A program made the translations under genes and the position numbers. Of a stretch of DNA of 44,557 nt, positions 43,599-44,557 are shown one piece after another. The stretch is from Promethearchaeota archaeon. Lineage in GTDB: Archaea; Asgardarchaeota; Lokiarchaeia; Sigyniarchaeales; SOKP01. The stretch lies in the NCBI GenBank assembly GCA_011364925.1, contig RDOA01000007.1, positions 70,936 through 115,492 of the forward strand, written 5' to 3'. The notes below the pieces were generated by a model. The model made no database searches. It saw only the letters and a program-made list of their open reading frames with translations, and was not told where the DNA came from. Each line of letters begins with the position of its first letter. The first letter of the stretch is position 1.

Positions 43599-44207
43599 AT
43601 GGTTGTTGTTGATCCTTCATTTGAAATTGACGAGAAAGGGAGGGTAATTTGCCAGTCTCACTCTAATTATCCTAACTTAATTAAGCCAAATAAGACATAT
43701 TTAGAGGAATTACAGTTAGAAACCCTATTAACCTGTAAATCGTGTTCACATTATGTAAACGATGATTGTTACTTTCCTAAATCTGAGATTGACAAAATAG
43801 AAATAGATAGATTAAGTAGATCTCGTTTTCAATGCAATCTTTGTGGAAATAAAATTGATAGAATGCTGACAATAATGCAAAAAATTTACTTCGAGGTAAA
43901 GTTCAATATGAAAATGCCGTTGTTATGCTGTAGTTGTTATCAAAACATTAAAAACGACAAATTCCCCGAATATCTTCGAAGGAGAATAAGGGAATCATTA
44001 TTATTTTATACTCCTAGCGTATTTTTATTGATTAATCCCTACCCTTTTAACCTTATTGTTGCTTTTGTGTATGCCTTATCTGCTTTTTTGCTGAAAATAA
44101 TTATTAAGCAAAAATTTCACTATAGTCTCTTCTTAGTCGATTTATTAAATGGAAGAAAGTTCTATAAGAAATATTTTAAAAATAAAAAGAGCGTCGATCT
44201 ATCCTAG
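43599..44207 (+). CDS. Zinc-ribbon membrane protein of unknown function
   Basis: The 202-residue protein has cysteine pairs typical of zinc ribbons: C46-x-x-C49 and C57, C79-x-x-C82, and C110/C111-x-x-C113, with C18 earlier. Two hydrophobic segments (about 136-170) and a basic tail (KKYFKNKK) follow, so the ribbons probably sit in the cytoplasm against the membrane. I do not recognise the family. ATG at 43599 is the first start in frame. It diverges from the histidine kinase, 157 bases away, and its end overlaps the last gene of the window by nine bases. Confidence 0.65.
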   Translation: MVVVDPSFEIDEKGRVICQSHSNYPNLIKPNKTYLEELQLETLLTCKSCSHYVNDDCYFPKSEIDKIEIDRLSRSRFQCNLCGNKIDRMLTIMQKIYFEVKFNMKMPLLCCSCYQNIKNDKFPEYLRRRIRESLLFYTPSVFLLINPYPFNLIVAFVYALSAFLLKIIIKQKFHYSLFLVDLLNGRKFYKKYFKNKKSVDLS

Positions 44208-44557
44208 GTTACCGAACCAACCTCTAACCTGTTTTCGCATTATTTCTTGTTTTTTAATAATTAAATCTAGATTTGCCTTAGTTTTATTTTTTAAATTTTC
44301 TATATCAGGAACGAATTGATATTTGGCGAAATAATCTTTAATATTTGCTGAAATAAGATTTTGTGGAATTTTTAGATGATTATTTTTAAATCTCTCGTAA
44401 GAAGACTCCCATGATTCGAGAAAGGTTTCTAGATTATCTCTGTTCTCAAATATAGGCAGCACTCCTAGATTATTAGGGGACGTTATTGCTACATTTGCCC
44501 TACTTACTGAAAAACGGCTTCCGTTAAAAGATACTGCTATACCCTCTTCAACTTTTA
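44199..44557 (-). CDS. Hypothetical protein, truncated by the window end
   Basis: The minus-strand frame is open from the window edge to a TAG at 44201-44199; about 118 residues are visible and the N-terminus is outside. A GTG at 44462 is only an internal codon: the upstream residues (VEEGIAVSFNGSRFSVSRAN) are equally protein-like. The C-terminal part is helical and charged (FLESWESSYERFKNN, ANLDLIIKKQEIMRKQ). No family is recognised. It overlaps the zinc-ribbon gene tail to tail by nine bases. Confidence 0.65.
   Translation of the reverse strand, partial: KVEEGIAVSFNGSRFSVSRANVAITSPNNLGVLPIFENRDNLETFLESWESSYERFKNNHLKIPQNLISANIKDYFAKYQFVPDIENLKNKTKANLDLIIKKQEIMRKQVRGWFGNLG

Overview
The window looks like a piece of an Asgard archaeal genome, most likely from the Lokiarchaeia/Promethearchaeales side. 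It is AT-rich and many genes start with TTG. It has archaeal transcription factor B genes and a clear actin-family protein. It also carries a SET-domain protein, HEAT-repeat and proline-rich proteins, and two surface proteins ending in a [P/S]-G-Y + membrane helix + basic tail like that of Loki-type C-terminal sorting signals. No rRNA, tRNA, CRISPR array or intact insertion sequence was seen. The assignment rests on gene content read by eye; no database search was possible.

Layout. 1-4624 (+): the end of a beta-propeller surface protein, then a two-gene ABC-2 type exporter. 4666-12115 (-): a DUF362 protein and two tandem paralogous P-type cation ATPases. 12202-14928: two TFB paralogues (-) on either side of a small membrane protein (+). 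15211-20742 (+): a redox region with a nitroreductase, an aldehyde:ferredoxin-oxidoreductase-family tungsto/molybdo enzyme, a GlcD-type flavoprotein and its GlcF/HdrD-type Fe-S partner, interrupted by one small membrane gene (-). 20779-21645 (+): endonuclease IV. 25063-21655 (-): a tight five-gene set, two MgtE-type half-transporters, a PhoU/RCK_C regulator, a 6-phospho-3-hexuloisomerase-like SIS protein and a SET-domain protein. 25295-30477: a large surface protein, a HEAT-repeat protein, a phosphoribosyltransferase and a small hypothetical. 30478-33298: an oligopeptide-binding protein bracketed by two copies of a 68-bp repeat. 33299-37577: a coiled-coil/proline-rich protein, a PIG-L deacetylase, a multi-pass membrane protein, a divergent actin-related protein and a winged-helix protein. 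37600-43441 (-): topoisomerase IA and a seven-PAS histidine kinase. 43599-44557: a zinc-ribbon membrane protein and a truncated unknown.

How the genes may work together. The Mg2+ transporter set (two 184-residue halves plus a PhoU/RCK_C protein in place of the usual CBS regulatory part) and the FAD/Fe-S oxidoreductase pair are the clearest functional modules. The tandem P-type ATPases share an unusual set of membrane-site residues: P-I-N-x-P in M4, N-x-x-E in M5, and His where SERCA has Asp800. This suggests an ion specificity not predictable from well-known subfamilies. The most biologically suggestive stretch is 33299-37577. There an actin fold with altered catalytic positions lies near a protein built as coiled coil, proline-rich linker and short charged helix, an arrangement reminiscent of Ena/VASP- or WASP-like actin regulators. 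That link is inference from architecture and proximity only.
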